Source: Bacillota bacterium (GTDB lineage Bacteria > Bacillota > Clostridia > Lachnospirales > Lachnospiraceae). From it: 21,262 nt of DNA. Every line of letters starts with the position of its first letter. The stretch's first letter is position 1. This document shows positions 6,964-15,519 of the stretch, one piece after another. Below the pieces are notes generated by a model. It ran no database searches. It saw only the letters and a list, made by a program, of their open reading frames with translations, and was not told the DNA's origin. The position numbers and the translations under genes are program-made. The DNA is taken from the NCBI GenBank assembly GCA_023415655.1, contig JAEZKD010000316.1, positions 1 through 21,262 on the forward strand, read 5' to 3'.

Positions 6964-8934
6964 ATGATTCTAGCATGTAACAATATAAGTAAAAGTTTTG
7001 GTACAACAAAGGTATTATCAAATGTATCTTTTCATGTAAATGAACGTGAAAAAGTTGCAATCGTTGGTATCAATGGTGCAGGAAAATCTACCTTATTTAA
7101 AATCATTATGGGCGAACTATCACATGATGAGGGTGACGTTATATTTTCTAAAGGGTCTACCATTGGTTACCTCGCTCAGCATCAAGAGCTAGCAACCGAT
7201 CAAACCATATACGAAGAGGTACTATCCATAAAAGCTGATGTCATTCGTATTGAAGATACCATTCGCCAGTTAGAAATCGATATGAGGTCAGTACAAGGTA
7301 GTGAACTCGAACGAATGTTAAACACGTATACCCGTTTAACACATGAGTTTGAATTAAAGAATGGATATGCCTATAAAAGTGAAGTCACTGGGGTGCTAAA
7401 GGGGCTTGGATTTACCGAAGAGGATTTTGATCGCAAGGTTACTACCCTATCTGGTGGACAAAAAACACGTATCGCACTAGGTAAGCTGTTACTAAGCAAT
7501 CCAGACATTATCTTCTTAGATGAGCCAACCAACCATCTTGATATGGAGTCCATTGCATGGCTTGAAACCTTTTTAGCCAACTATAGCGGTGCGGTTGTTG
7601 TAATTGCTCATGACCGTTACTTCTTAAATAAGGTAGTAACCAAGGTAGTTGAGCTTGATAACACAAAGGCTACTGTATTCGAAGGCAATTATTCTGAGTA
7701 TGCAGTAAAGAAGGAACAACTACGTGATGCTATGATTAAGCAGTACCTGAATCAACAACGTGAAATCAAACATCAAGAAGAAGTAATTACAAAGCTACGC
7801 TCCTTTAATCGTGAAAAGTCAATCAAACGTGCAGAAAGCCGTGAAAAGCTTCTAGATAAAATCGAACGTGTGGAAAAGCCTGTTACCCTAAATACAGAGA
7901 TGTCAATCCACTTAGAACCTAATATTACAAGTGGCAATGATGTACTCATGGTAAAAGATTTAGGTAAATCCTTTGGTAGCAACCATCTTTTTGACCATCT
8001 AAATTTTGAAATCAAACGAGGTGAGAAGATTTCAATTATAGGTAACAATGGAACAGGAAAAACAACCATCTTAAAAATCATCAATGAAATCCTTCCTGCA
8101 GATGAGGGAGAAATCAAACTCGGCGCAAAGGTTCATATTGGCTACTATGACCAGGAACACCAGGTACTTGATATGAATAAAACTATCTTTGATGAGATTC
8201 AGGACACGTACCCTTTTATGGATAATACCAAGGTTCGTAATGCACTTGCGGCTTTTTTATTTACCAATGATGATGTGTTTAAGCTCATCAAGGATATCAG
8301 TGGTGGCGAACGTGGACGAGTATCCCTATGTAAACTCATGCTTTCAGATGCCAATTTCCTAATCCTTGACGAACCGACCAACCACCTAGATATTACGTCT
8401 AAGGAAATCCTTGAGAATGCTATCGCAAATTATACAGGAACTGTGCTTTACGTGTCACATGATCGTTATTTTATCAATCGTACAGCAACCCGTATTTTAG
8501 AGTTAAAAAATAACACACTTATTAACTATATTGGTAATTATGATTACTATCTAGAAAAGAAACCTGAGATGGAACAACGTATCCTTGGGACTACCACTGC
8601 TACAAACAATAGTGATACCAAGAATCCTGTATTCAGTGGATTACGTATCAACACTGGGGCTGTGAAGGAAGAAGATAATGTCTCAGAAACCAAACTCGAC
8701 TGGAAACAGCAAAAGGAAGAACAAGCTCGTTTACGTAAAAAACAAAATGATTTGAAACGAGTTGAAGATGAGATTCATCAGCTAGAGCTTCGAGAAGAAG
8801 AAATCAATGTTCTTCTAGCAGATGAGAAAATCTTTTCAAACTCCAAAAAACTTCTTGAATTGACCAAGGAGCAAGATGCGAATAACAAGCGAATGGAAGA
8901 ACTCTTGGAGCTATGGGAAACCTTATCGACATGA
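6964..8934 (+). CDS. ABC-F family ATP-binding protein, YdiF-like
   Basis: This cytosolic twin-ATPase has no membrane domain. ABC-F proteins act on the ribosome, some in translation and some in antibiotic protection. Domain 1 has Walker A GINGAGKST (35-43), signature LSGGQ (162-166) and LDEPTNHLD (185-193). A charged linker of about 80 residues (245-325) follows. Domain 2 has GNNGTGKTT (360-368), ISGGE (445-449) and another LDEPTNHLD. The C-terminal about 80 residues form a charged coiled coil, as in Uup/YdiF types. The start at 6964 gives 656 residues with GAGGG 8 nt upstream; an in-frame ATG at 6919 sits at the transcript start. Proximity to rex matches ydiF in Bacillus subtilis. Nothing visible marks it as a resistance factor. 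Confidence 0.93.
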   Translation: MILACNNISKSFGTTKVLSNVSFHVNEREKVAIVGINGAGKSTLFKIIMGELSHDEGDVIFSKGSTIGYLAQHQELATDQTIYEEVLSIKADVIRIEDTIRQLEIDMRSVQGSELERMLNTYTRLTHEFELKNGYAYKSEVTGVLKGLGFTEEDFDRKVTTLSGGQKTRIALGKLLLSNPDIIFLDEPTNHLDMESIAWLETFLANYSGAVVVIAHDRYFLNKVVTKVVELDNTKATVFEGNYSEYAVKKEQLRDAMIKQYLNQQREIKHQEEVITKLRSFNREKSIKRAESREKLLDKIERVEKPVTLNTEMSIHLEPNITSGNDVLMVKDLGKSFGSNHLFDHLNFEIKRGEKISIIGNNGTGKTTILKIINEILPADEGEIKLGAKVHIGYYDQEHQVLDMNKTIFDEIQDTYPFMDNTKVRNALAAFLFTNDDVFKLIKDISGGERGRVSLCKLMLSDANFLILDEPTNHLDITSKEILENAIANYTGTVLYVSHDRYFINRTATRILELKNNTLINYIGNYDYYLEKKPEMEQRILGTTTATNNSDTKNPVFSGLRINTGAVKEEDNVSETKLDWKQQKEEQARLRKKQNDLKRVEDEIHQLELREEEINVLLADEKIFSNSKKLLELTKEQDANNKRMEELLELWETLST

Positions 8935-8939
8935 TATCT

Positions 8940-8971
8940 GCTGTGACATCAAATGATGTCACAGCTTTTTT
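8940..8971 (+). terminator. Terminator of the ABC-F gene
   Basis: The arms GCTGTGACATC (8940-8950) and GATGTCACAGC (8955-8965) form a perfect 11-bp stem with an AAAT loop, followed by six T. It starts 5 bp after the stop codon. Confidence 0.95.
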
Positions 8972-9002
8972 CGCGCCGAAATCCGCATAAAAACTACATT
9001 AT

Positions 9003-9113
9003 TTTAGCAGTTTAGTAAAAATGCATTATAAGTTTAGTAATAGCAAGATTTTTTATTGACATTGGTAAATATATGTGTATAATAATATAATGCTTGGTTT
9101 AGAAATGCTAAAC
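9003..9113 (+). promoter_or_regulatory. Promoter and repeated GTTTAG operator-like elements of the polyamine operon
   Basis: TTGACA (9056-9061) and TATAAT (9078-9083) with a 16-bp spacer form a strong promoter. Upstream, the 9-mer GTTTAGTAA occurs at 9010-9018 and 9032-9040, 22 bp or two helical turns apart. Downstream of the -10, GTTTAG (9097-9102) and CTAAAC (9108-9113) make a perfect inverted repeat that would lie at about +7 to +23. These are candidate sites for the XRE-cupin regulator encoded next. The untranslated leader is about 110 nt, with no riboswitch that I recognise. Confidence 0.65.
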
Positions 9114-9200
9114 TCGTTGTTTAATCTTTGTGGTGCTTCCATTCCTTGGGTTAAGTCCAAAAGATAAGATATTTGATTATGTAGAAAGGATTAGTATTTT

Positions 9201-9740
9201 ATGAAGATAGGGGCGAAAATCAAAGAACTTCGTGTCCAGAAAAGTCTGACGCAAGAAGAATTAGCTGACCGTGCAGAGCTTTCCAAAGGGTTCATCTCCC
9301 AACTGGAACGTGATATTACATCGCCTTCCATCGCAACCCTGGTCGATATCTTACAATGTTTAGGCACGAATCTTGAAGAATTCTTTACCAATACCACTTC
9401 TGAACAAGTAGTATTTAAAAAGAATGATTATTTTGAAAAGGTAGATAATGAATTAAATAATAAAATAGAATGGATCATTCCAAACGCTCAAAAAAACATG
9501 ATGGAACCAATTCTGTTAACCTTAGAACCTGGTGGTTCTACTTATCCAGACAATCCACATGAAGGTGAAGAGTTTGGTTATGTACTTAGTGGCTCCATAA
9601 CAATTCATATTGGGAACAAAACACATAAAGCAAAAAAAGGCGAGTCCTTTTATTTTACCCCAAATAAGGGACACTATATAACAGCAACCGGGAAGACTGG
9701 CGCAACACTTCTCTGGGTATCAACGCCGCCAAGTTTTTAG
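9201..9740 (+). CDS. XRE-family transcriptional regulator with C-terminal cupin (PuuR-like), polyamine operon regulator
   Basis: It has 179 residues. An N-terminal helix-turn-helix (about 5-62) contains LTQEELADRAELSKGFISQLERD. A cupin_2 barrel (about 105-170) contains HEGEEFGYVLSG and a FTPNKGHY-type second motif. This architecture is that of PuuR and similar small-molecule-sensing repressors; the cupin probably senses a polyamine or related metabolite. It is the first gene of the operon, and the potA ribosome site AGGAGG overlaps its stop codon. Autoregulation through the repeated GTTTAG elements upstream is likely. AAAGGA stands 12 nt before the ATG, which is a little far. The ligand is inferred from the operon. 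Confidence 0.9.
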   Translation: MKIGAKIKELRVQKSLTQEELADRAELSKGFISQLERDITSPSIATLVDILQCLGTNLEEFFTNTTSEQVVFKKNDYFEKVDNELNNKIEWIIPNAQKNMMEPILLTLEPGGSTYPDNPHEGEEFGYVLSGSITIHIGNKTHKAKKGESFYFTPNKGHYITATGKTGATLLWVSTPPSF

Positions 9741-9750
9741 GAGGATAAAT

Positions 9751-10827
9751 ATGAACGGTAATAAATTAATTGATTTAATAAATGTAACAAAAAAATATGG
9801 TAATAACACAATCATCGACGACTTAAATCTTTACATTCGAGAGAATGAATTTCTTACGTTATTAGGTCCCTCCGGATGTGGTAAAACCACTACTCTTCGT
9901 ATTATTGGCGGTTTTGAAAAACCTGATGTTGGTAAAGTAATCTTTGATGGTAAGGACATAACTAACTTACCTCCGAATGAACGCCAGCTCAATACTGTGT
10001 TTCAAAAATATGCGTTATTTACTCATATGACGATTGCAGAGAACATTGCTTTTGGTCTTAAAATTAAGAAAAAAAGTAGACAATATATTAAAGATAAAAT
10101 TGATTATGCTTTAAAGCTTGTAAATCTTGATGGTTACGGAAGCCGTATGCCAGACTCATTAAGTGGTGGTCAACAACAGCGTATTGCAATTGCTAGAGCT
10201 ATTGTAAATGAACCTAAGGTCCTTCTTCTGGATGAACCATTGGGTGCACTTGACTTAAAACTTAGACAAGATATGCAATATGAATTGATACGTTTAAAGA
10301 ATGAGCTAGGTATTACCTTCGTCTATGTAACTCACGATCAAGAGGAAGCTCTTACGATGTCAGATACCATTATGGTTATGAATCAAGGCTACATTCAACA
10401 AATTGGTACTCCAGAGGACATCTATAACGAACCTAAGAATGCTTTCGTTGCTGACTTTATCGGTGAAAGTAACATCCTTCCAGCAACAATGGTAGAGGAT
10501 CGTCTTGTGAATATTCTTGGAGCAAACTTCCCTTGTGTGGATGAAGGCTTTGGAAAGAATAAACCAGTCGATGTTGTCATACGTCCAGAGGATATTGATT
10601 TAGTTGCTCCAGAAGATGGAATTATCAAAGGGCGCGTTACCTCTCTTTTATTTAAAGGAGTTCACTATGAGATGGATGTTATGGCCAATGGCTATGAATG
10701 GCTCGTACACTCCACGGATTTATCTCCAGTGGGTGCTGAAGTCGGACTTCGTGTTGATCCTTTTGACATTCAGATTATGAATAAGCCAGTATCCGAAGAT
10801 GAGGAGGCGGTGGTTAGCAATGAATAA
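9751..10827 (+). CDS. potA: Spermidine/putrescine ABC transporter ATP-binding protein
   Basis: This is the ATPase of the PotABCD polyamine importer, acting at the inner face of the membrane. It has 358 residues. Walker A is GPSGCGKTT (39-47), followed by a Q-loop in NTVFQKYALFTHM. The signature is LSGGQQQR (137-144), Walker B is LLLDEPLGALD and the switch histidine is H195 in VYVTHDQEEA. A TOBE-type C-terminal domain spans about 240-350 with VVIRPEDIDLV. The FQKYALFTHM sequence differs slightly from the common FQSYALFPHM. AGGAGG lies 6 nt before the ATG. The last 8 bp overlap potB. Confidence 0.95.
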   Translation: MNGNKLIDLINVTKKYGNNTIIDDLNLYIRENEFLTLLGPSGCGKTTTLRIIGGFEKPDVGKVIFDGKDITNLPPNERQLNTVFQKYALFTHMTIAENIAFGLKIKKKSRQYIKDKIDYALKLVNLDGYGSRMPDSLSGGQQQRIAIARAIVNEPKVLLLDEPLGALDLKLRQDMQYELIRLKNELGITFVYVTHDQEEALTMSDTIMVMNQGYIQQIGTPEDIYNEPKNAFVADFIGESNILPATMVEDRLVNILGANFPCVDEGFGKNKPVDVVIRPEDIDLVAPEDGIIKGRVTSLLFKGVHYEMDVMANGYEWLVHSTDLSPVGAEVGLRVDPFDIQIMNKPVSEDEEAVVSNE

Positions 10828-11713
10828 CAATCAAACCAATGCACCTACTGAGGAAGCAGTGGTTACGTTAATCAAACCAAAACGTAAGAAAAACTACGGC
10901 AAATCACTACTGTCCTTTCCTTATACCATATGGATGGGTGCTTTTATCATCATTCCTTTGATTATGATTGTCTACTATGGATTTACCTCCAGAGCTGACG
11001 GTGGTTTTACGTTAGAGAATCTAAAGCTGATATCGGATCCGATCTATCGTCGTGCTCTTTGGTTAAGTCTTGAACTATCCTTTGTCAGTACGATAGTCTG
11101 CCTTTTGATTGCTTATCCACTAGCACTTATACTGAAAAGTATGAAACTAAAATCCAATAGCTTTGTCGTATTCATTATGATTTTGCCTATGTGGATGAAT
11201 TTCTTACTCAGAACAATCGCTTGGCTCAACATTCTTGAAAGAAACGGTATTTTGAATACCATCTTGAATGCTATTGGCCTTCCTGATTTAAACCTAATTA
11301 ATACACCAACAGCCATTGTCATTGGTATGGTATATAACTTCTTACCATTTATGATTCTTCCAATTTATAATTCTCTTGCTAAAATTGATGATAATGTAAT
11401 CAATGCTGCAAGAGATCTTGGTGCGAATAGCTTTGTAACGCTTCGAAAAATTATCTTTCCTCTTAGCTTACCTGGCGTAATCTCTGGAATCACGATGGTA
11501 TTCGTTCCATCCTTAACTACATTTGTTATCTCGAATGTATTAGGTGGAAGTAAAATCAACTTAATTGGTAATCTGATCGAGAAAAAATTCCAAAATGAAG
11601 GTGATTGGAATGCAGGCTCTGGTCTTTCTCTCGTACTTATGGTATTTATCCTCATCAGTATGACCTTTATTGCGAAATATGATAAAGAAGGGGAGGCAAC
11701 GAACGTATGGTAA
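10820..11713 (+). CDS. potB: Spermidine/putrescine ABC transporter permease PotB
   Basis: This inner-membrane permease has 297 residues, a basic N-terminal tail and six hydrophobic segments. The permease EAA loop (about 195-223) reads NAARDLGANSFVTLRK followed by a PLSLPGVISG block. It pairs with PotC to form the channel energised by PotA. An in-frame ATG at 10799 lacks a ribosome site. The ATG at 10820 follows GAGGAGG and overlaps the potA stop by 8 bp, which is the typical arrangement. The 3' end overlaps potC by 7 bp. Confidence 0.94.
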   Translation: MNNNQTNAPTEEAVVTLIKPKRKKNYGKSLLSFPYTIWMGAFIIIPLIMIVYYGFTSRADGGFTLENLKLISDPIYRRALWLSLELSFVSTIVCLLIAYPLALILKSMKLKSNSFVVFIMILPMWMNFLLRTIAWLNILERNGILNTILNAIGLPDLNLINTPTAIVIGMVYNFLPFMILPIYNSLAKIDDNVINAARDLGANSFVTLRKIIFPLSLPGVISGITMVFVPSLTTFVISNVLGGSKINLIGNLIEKKFQNEGDWNAGSGLSLVLMVFILISMTFIAKYDKEGEATNVW

Positions 11714-12507
11714 AGAAACTTAGTCAACGTGTTTATCTTGGACTTGTGGTTCTCTTCTTATACGCTCCAATTTTAGTGTTAATCGTTCTCTCCTTTAATG
11801 CTTCCAAATCAAGAAGCAAATGGGGTGGCTTCACACTGGATTGGTATAAAAAATTATTCCAGAACGAAGATATCATGCAAGCCTTATATACAACCTTAAT
11901 CATCGCCTTTTTATCGGCTTTGATTGCAACGATCCTTGGTACTGCTGCTTCGATTGGTATTAACAATATGAAGAGGGTTCCAAGAACAATAATGATTGGT
12001 ATCACCAACATTCCAATGTTGAATGCAGATATTGTTACTGGTCTCTCACTCATGATATTATTTGTCTCACTAAAAAGTACGCTTAACCTACCAATTGATC
12101 TAGGTTTTAATACGGTGCTCATCTCTCATATTACATTTAATATCCCGTATGTAATCTTAAGTGTCATGCCAAGGCTAAGACAGACAAATCGTAATACGTA
12201 TGAAGCAGCACTTGATCTTGGTGCATCTCCAATGCGAGCATTTTTTAAAGTGGTTATGCCTGATATCCTACCAGGAATTCTTTCTGGTTTCTTATTGTCA
12301 TTTACGATGTCCTTAGATGACTTTATCATCACCCACTTTACCCGTGGTAATGCCGTTGATACATTATCCACAAAAATCTATGCACAGGTTCGAAAGTCCA
12401 TCAGCCCAGAGTGGTATGCACTTTCTACCTTACTTTTTGTCTCGGTGCTTATCCTGTTAGTTTTAATCAACCGCAGAAACGATAAAATCCAAAAGCAAAG
12501 AGCATAA
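11707..12507 (+). CDS. potC: Spermidine/putrescine ABC transporter permease PotC
   Basis: This is the second permease subunit, with 266 residues, an N-terminal membrane anchor and about six hydrophobic segments. The EAA loop (166-194) reads EAALDLGASPMRAFFKVVMP then DILPGILSG, and SMDDF-type LSFTMSLDDFIITHF follows, as usual in PotC. GGGGAGG lies 11 nt upstream of the ATG, inside the end of potB. potD starts 24 bp downstream. Confidence 0.95.
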   Translation: MVKKLSQRVYLGLVVLFLYAPILVLIVLSFNASKSRSKWGGFTLDWYKKLFQNEDIMQALYTTLIIAFLSALIATILGTAASIGINNMKRVPRTIMIGITNIPMLNADIVTGLSLMILFVSLKSTLNLPIDLGFNTVLISHITFNIPYVILSVMPRLRQTNRNTYEAALDLGASPMRAFFKVVMPDILPGILSGFLLSFTMSLDDFIITHFTRGNAVDTLSTKIYAQVRKSISPEWYALSTLLFVSVLILLVLINRRNDKIQKQRA

Positions 12508-12531
12508 TACTGAAAGAAAGAGGTAACTGAT

Positions 12532-13602
12532 ATGAGAAAATCAAAATTAATCGTATCCCTTGTACTTGCAAGCTCTCTTGTATTAACAGCATGTGGTACA
12601 AAAGATGATAATGGTGCTGGTAGCACTAACAATGGTACCGTATCCGTTTACAACTGGGGCGAATATATCGATAAAGAAGTAATTGACCAATTTGAGAAAG
12701 AAACTGGAATTAAAGTAGTTTATAATGAATTCGAACAAAATGAAGACATGTATCCAATCATTGAAACAGGTGCTGTTTCTTATGATGTGGTTTGCCCTTC
12801 TGATTATATGATTGAAAAGATGATTCAAAATGATCTACTTGCTGAAATCAACTTTGATAATATTCCAAACATCAAGAATATTGATCCTGTATATTTAGAA
12901 AAGGCTGAAATCTTTGATCCAGGGAATAAGTACAGTGTTCCTTATACCTGGGGAACGGTTGGTATTCTATATAACAAAACGATGGTAGATGAGCCTATTG
13001 ATAGCTGGAGCGTTCTCTTTGATGAAAAGTACAAGGATAACATTCTTATGATCGATAGCGTTCGTGATGCATATATGATTGCACTTACTTACCTTGGTTA
13101 TGATCAGAATGCAACCGATAAAGCTCAGATTAATGAAGCAACAGAACTTTTAAAAGAGCAGTACCCTCTTGTTCAAGCTTATGTCATTGATCAAGTACGT
13201 GAAAAAATGATAGGTGAAGAAGCTGCCATCGGTGTCATTTACTCTGGTGAAGCAATCTATACACAGCGTGAGAATGAAAACCTTGAGTATGTCGTTCCAA
13301 AAGAAGGCTCCAATGTTTGGATTGATGGTTGGGTAATTCCAAAAAATAGTAAGAACAAAGAAAATGCAGAAGCATGGATTAACTTTATGTGCCGTGAAGA
13401 TATTGCATTAAAGAATTTCGACTATATTACTTACTCTACTCCAAATGCTGCAGCGAGAGAATTAATTGAAGATGAAGACATTAAGAATAGCATCGTTGCC
13501 TTCCCTGGACAGGATATCCTAGATCGATGCAAGGCTTTCCGTTATCTTGGTGAGGATGTAGATTCTCTTTATATGAGCAAATGGTTAGAGGTAAAATACT
13601 AA
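12532..13602 (+). CDS. potD: Spermidine/putrescine-binding lipoprotein PotD
   Basis: This is the extracellular substrate-binding protein of the polyamine importer, with 356 residues. It begins with a lipoprotein signal: a basic MRKSK start, a hydrophobic core and lipobox LTAC with C21 as the lipidated residue. A short GTNN-rich linker follows. The mature protein opens with VSVYNWGEYID, characteristic of PotD/PotF. Further family blocks are YDVVCPSDYMIEKM, VPYTWGTVGILYNK and an IYSGEA ligand-site stretch. AAAGAGGT precedes the ATG. It closes the operon and is followed by a strong terminator. Whether spermidine or putrescine is preferred cannot be judged. Confidence 0.95.
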   Translation: MRKSKLIVSLVLASSLVLTACGTKDDNGAGSTNNGTVSVYNWGEYIDKEVIDQFEKETGIKVVYNEFEQNEDMYPIIETGAVSYDVVCPSDYMIEKMIQNDLLAEINFDNIPNIKNIDPVYLEKAEIFDPGNKYSVPYTWGTVGILYNKTMVDEPIDSWSVLFDEKYKDNILMIDSVRDAYMIALTYLGYDQNATDKAQINEATELLKEQYPLVQAYVIDQVREKMIGEEAAIGVIYSGEAIYTQRENENLEYVVPKEGSNVWIDGWVIPKNSKNKENAEAWINFMCREDIALKNFDYITYSTPNAAARELIEDEDIKNSIVAFPGQDILDRCKAFRYLGEDVDSLYMSKWLEVKY

Positions 13603-13655
13603 AGGATCCTACTTGAATACACCATGACAGGTAATCCTCTCCTATTGTGCTACTT

Positions 13656-13704
13656 AAGGCTATCGTATCAGTTGATAAAATCAAATGATACGATAGCCTT
13701 TTTT
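13656..13704 (+). terminator. Terminator of the polyamine operon
   Basis: The arms AAGGCTATCGTATCA (13656-13670) and TGATACGATAGCCTT (13686-13700) are perfectly complementary over 15 bp. A further inner stem TTGAT/ATCAA closes on an AAA loop, and a run of six T ends at 13704. It lies about 50 bp after the potD stop. Confidence 0.95.
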
Positions 13705-13883
13705 ACCACTAAAAACTGGCCAAGAATCATTCTGTAACGGTAAACTACCCTACGCTTAGATGGATGTTATTTTACATTCGCCACAAGCTAAGAGTTTCAC
13801 AAGAAAAACTCTTTGTTCTGTTCTAACTTAAGAATTCTTAGAATAAAATATGTAAAAAGCTATGCCCTTAGATGGAGGTTCAG
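13705..13883 (+). promoter_or_regulatory. Upstream region of catalase with several short palindromes
   Basis: Three palindromic elements are visible. AGAAT-C-ATTCT (13723-13733) has the 1-bp-centre layout of a Fur/PerR-type box. The hairpin AAGAGTTT/AAACTCTT (13790-13797 and 13806-13813) has an 8-nt loop. TAAGAATTCTTA (13829-13840) lies just before a possible -10, TAAAAT (13844-13849), with no good -35. The catalase ribosome site GGAGG is at about 13873-13877. Control by peroxide stress is plausible but not shown. Confidence 0.4.
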
Positions 13884-15353
13884 ATGGAAAAACCAATGAA
13901 TCGATCTTCTGACTACTTGACAGATAGCCTTGGACGTCCTATTCCAAATGACACGAACTCACTCACAGTTGGTCCTGGTGGCCCAGTACTGTTACAAGAT
14001 GTACACCTCATTGATAAAATAGCACATTTTGATCGTGAACGTATTCCTGAGCGTGTAGTACATGCAAAAGGCACTGGAGCATTTGGTTTTTTTCAACCCT
14101 ATCAATGTATGTCAGAGTATACTTATGCAGATTTCCTACAAAACCCTTCTCAAAAAACAAAGGTCTTTGTTCGATTTTCCACCGTAATCGGCTCCAAAGG
14201 TTCTGCTGATACTGTGAGAGATCCTCGTGGCTTTGCAGTTAAATTTTATACGAATCAGGGAATCTATGATATCGTTGGGAATGATCTACCTATCTTCTTT
14301 ATTCGAGATGGAATCAAGTTCCCAGATGTCATACATTCCTTGAAACCATCTCCAGATACCAATCTTAGAGACCCTTGCCGATTCTGGGACTTTGTTTCTC
14401 TTACCCCGGAATCCACTCATATGATTACGTGGCTGTACTCGGATCAAGGAACCATTAAGGACTATCGCCATGTGGATGGATTTGGAGTCAATACCTATGT
14501 ATGGGTGAACAAATTAGGCAAACGTTTCTTTATCAAATATCATTGGAAAACACAACAAGGCTTAAAGAACATCGATCGTTTTGAAGCAGAACAGCTTGCT
14601 GGTGCTGATCCTGATATTGCTGTGCGAAATCTTCATGAAGCCATCGCTAATGGAAACTTTCCAAGATGGGAGCTCGCAGTTCAAATCATGGATCCTGATA
14701 TTGTTGGTACCTTAGATTTTGATCCATTGGATGACACCAAGATATGGCCAGAAGATGTATTTCCACTCATAGGTGTCGGTATGATGACCTTAAACCGTAA
14801 TCCAGATAACTTTTTTGCAGAGGTAGAGCAAGCAGCCTTTTGCCCTGGCAACATTGTCCCTGGAGTAGAACTCTCTACTGATAAGATGCTACAAGGCCGT
14901 AGCTTCTCCTACTTCGATACACAACGTCATCGCATTGGTCCAAACTTTATGCAGCTTCCAATCAATCGTTCGAGCTCTCCAGTGAATAACAATCAACGGG
15001 ATGGCAATATGACCTATGATATCAATCCAAACCCAATTAATTACTCTCCAAATAGTCTAGGCAATAATTTACCTCGCCCAGCCAAGCTACCTCCAAGTGC
15101 TCCTGAGTATGTAGAGGGTGTGATTACACGGGCTCCTATTGAATTAACGAATGATTTTTATCAAGCTGGTGTGAAATATAATTCCTATTCTGAGGAAGAA
15201 AAAGAACATCTTATTGACAACATTGCTGTAGAGTTACATCAATGCCCAGAGGATATCATCAATCGTGTGATTCATAACTTCTCTCAAGCTTCCAAGGACT
15301 TTGCTTATCGTGTAACCATGCAGATGAGAAATTATAGTAATAAAAAGAAATAG
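13884..15353 (+). CDS. katA: Monofunctional haem catalase
   Basis: The enzyme converts H2O2 to water and oxygen in the cytoplasm. With the start chosen it has 489 residues, the size of small-subunit catalases. The distal-side catalytic H60 lies in RVVHAKGTGAFGFF. N133 lies in GNDLPIFFIRD. The proximal haem ligand is Y343 in RSFSYFDTQRHRIGPNF, where FSYFDT replaces the common FSYPDT. RDPRGFAVKFYT is also present. The ATG at 13884 has GGAGG 6 nt upstream; an ATG 12 bp earlier forms part of that ribosome site. It is a single gene converging with the minus-strand dehydrogenase cluster. The host looks anaerobic, so this is probably oxygen-exposure defence. The symbol is by family analogy. Confidence 0.95.
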   Translation: MEKPMNRSSDYLTDSLGRPIPNDTNSLTVGPGGPVLLQDVHLIDKIAHFDRERIPERVVHAKGTGAFGFFQPYQCMSEYTYADFLQNPSQKTKVFVRFSTVIGSKGSADTVRDPRGFAVKFYTNQGIYDIVGNDLPIFFIRDGIKFPDVIHSLKPSPDTNLRDPCRFWDFVSLTPESTHMITWLYSDQGTIKDYRHVDGFGVNTYVWVNKLGKRFFIKYHWKTQQGLKNIDRFEAEQLAGADPDIAVRNLHEAIANGNFPRWELAVQIMDPDIVGTLDFDPLDDTKIWPEDVFPLIGVGMMTLNRNPDNFFAEVEQAAFCPGNIVPGVELSTDKMLQGRSFSYFDTQRHRIGPNFMQLPINRSSSPVNNNQRDGNMTYDINPNPINYSPNSLGNNLPRPAKLPPSAPEYVEGVITRAPIELTNDFYQAGVKYNSYSEEEKEHLIDNIAVELHQCPEDIINRVIHNFSQASKDFAYRVTMQMRNYSNKKK

Positions 15354-15365
15354 TAAATAAGATAC

Positions 15366-15394
15366 ATTGGTAAATCTATTACTTGTCATGAATA
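15366..15394 (+). repeat. Dispersed intergenic repeat, copy 1
   Basis: This copy holds ATTGGTAAA (15366-15374), a 6-nt variable part, then ACTTGTCATGAATA (15381-15394). The same two blocks recur in the same order on the minus strand at 18582-18611. It lies between the catalase stop and the large inverted repeat, 6 bp before the latter. Confidence 0.6.
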
Positions 15395-15400
15395 TAAATA

Positions 15401-15519
15401 ATAAAAAGGTGCTGTTGCATCCTCTGACTTTCACAAACAATCCATTCTGTAATTTACCTTAGTGGCAATAAAAGAATGCTTGCTTATGAAACCAAGTGAT
15501 GCAACAGCACCGTTTTTAT
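15401..15519. repeat. Large-loop inverted repeat between convergent genes; bidirectional terminator or MITE-like element
   Basis: GGTGCTGTTGCATC (15408-15421) and GATGCAACAGCACC (15498-15511) are perfect 14-bp inverted repeats. They extend outward as ATAAAAA and TTTTTAT with one bulged base. The 76-nt interior contains nested pairs TTTCA/TGAAA and CATTCT/AGAATG. A and T runs on either side would allow termination for both catalase (plus) and dehydrogenase (minus). The loop is far longer than in the other terminators here. The arms resemble IS6-family inverted repeat ends (GG..CTGTTGCA), but no direct target duplication is visible. Confidence 0.6.

Noticed and set aside
9084..9200. Riboswitch in the polyamine operon leader
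   Set aside because: The leader is about 110 nt, but apart from the GTTTAG/CTAAAC inverted repeat I see no conserved riboswitch core or terminator-antiterminator pair.
13608..13635. Possible third copy of the dispersed repeat after potD (CATGACAGGTAAT)
   Set aside because: It shares only a few bases with the repeat blocks, lacks the second block, and is no better than chance.
13755..13876. Direct repeat CTTAGATGGA at 13755-13764 and 13867-13876
   Set aside because: It is only 10 bp, and the second copy includes the catalase ribosome site. Probably chance.
13872..13883. Upstream ATG of catalase at 13872
   Set aside because: Its ATGGAGG overlaps the ribosome site used by the ATG at 13884, and it has no site of its own.
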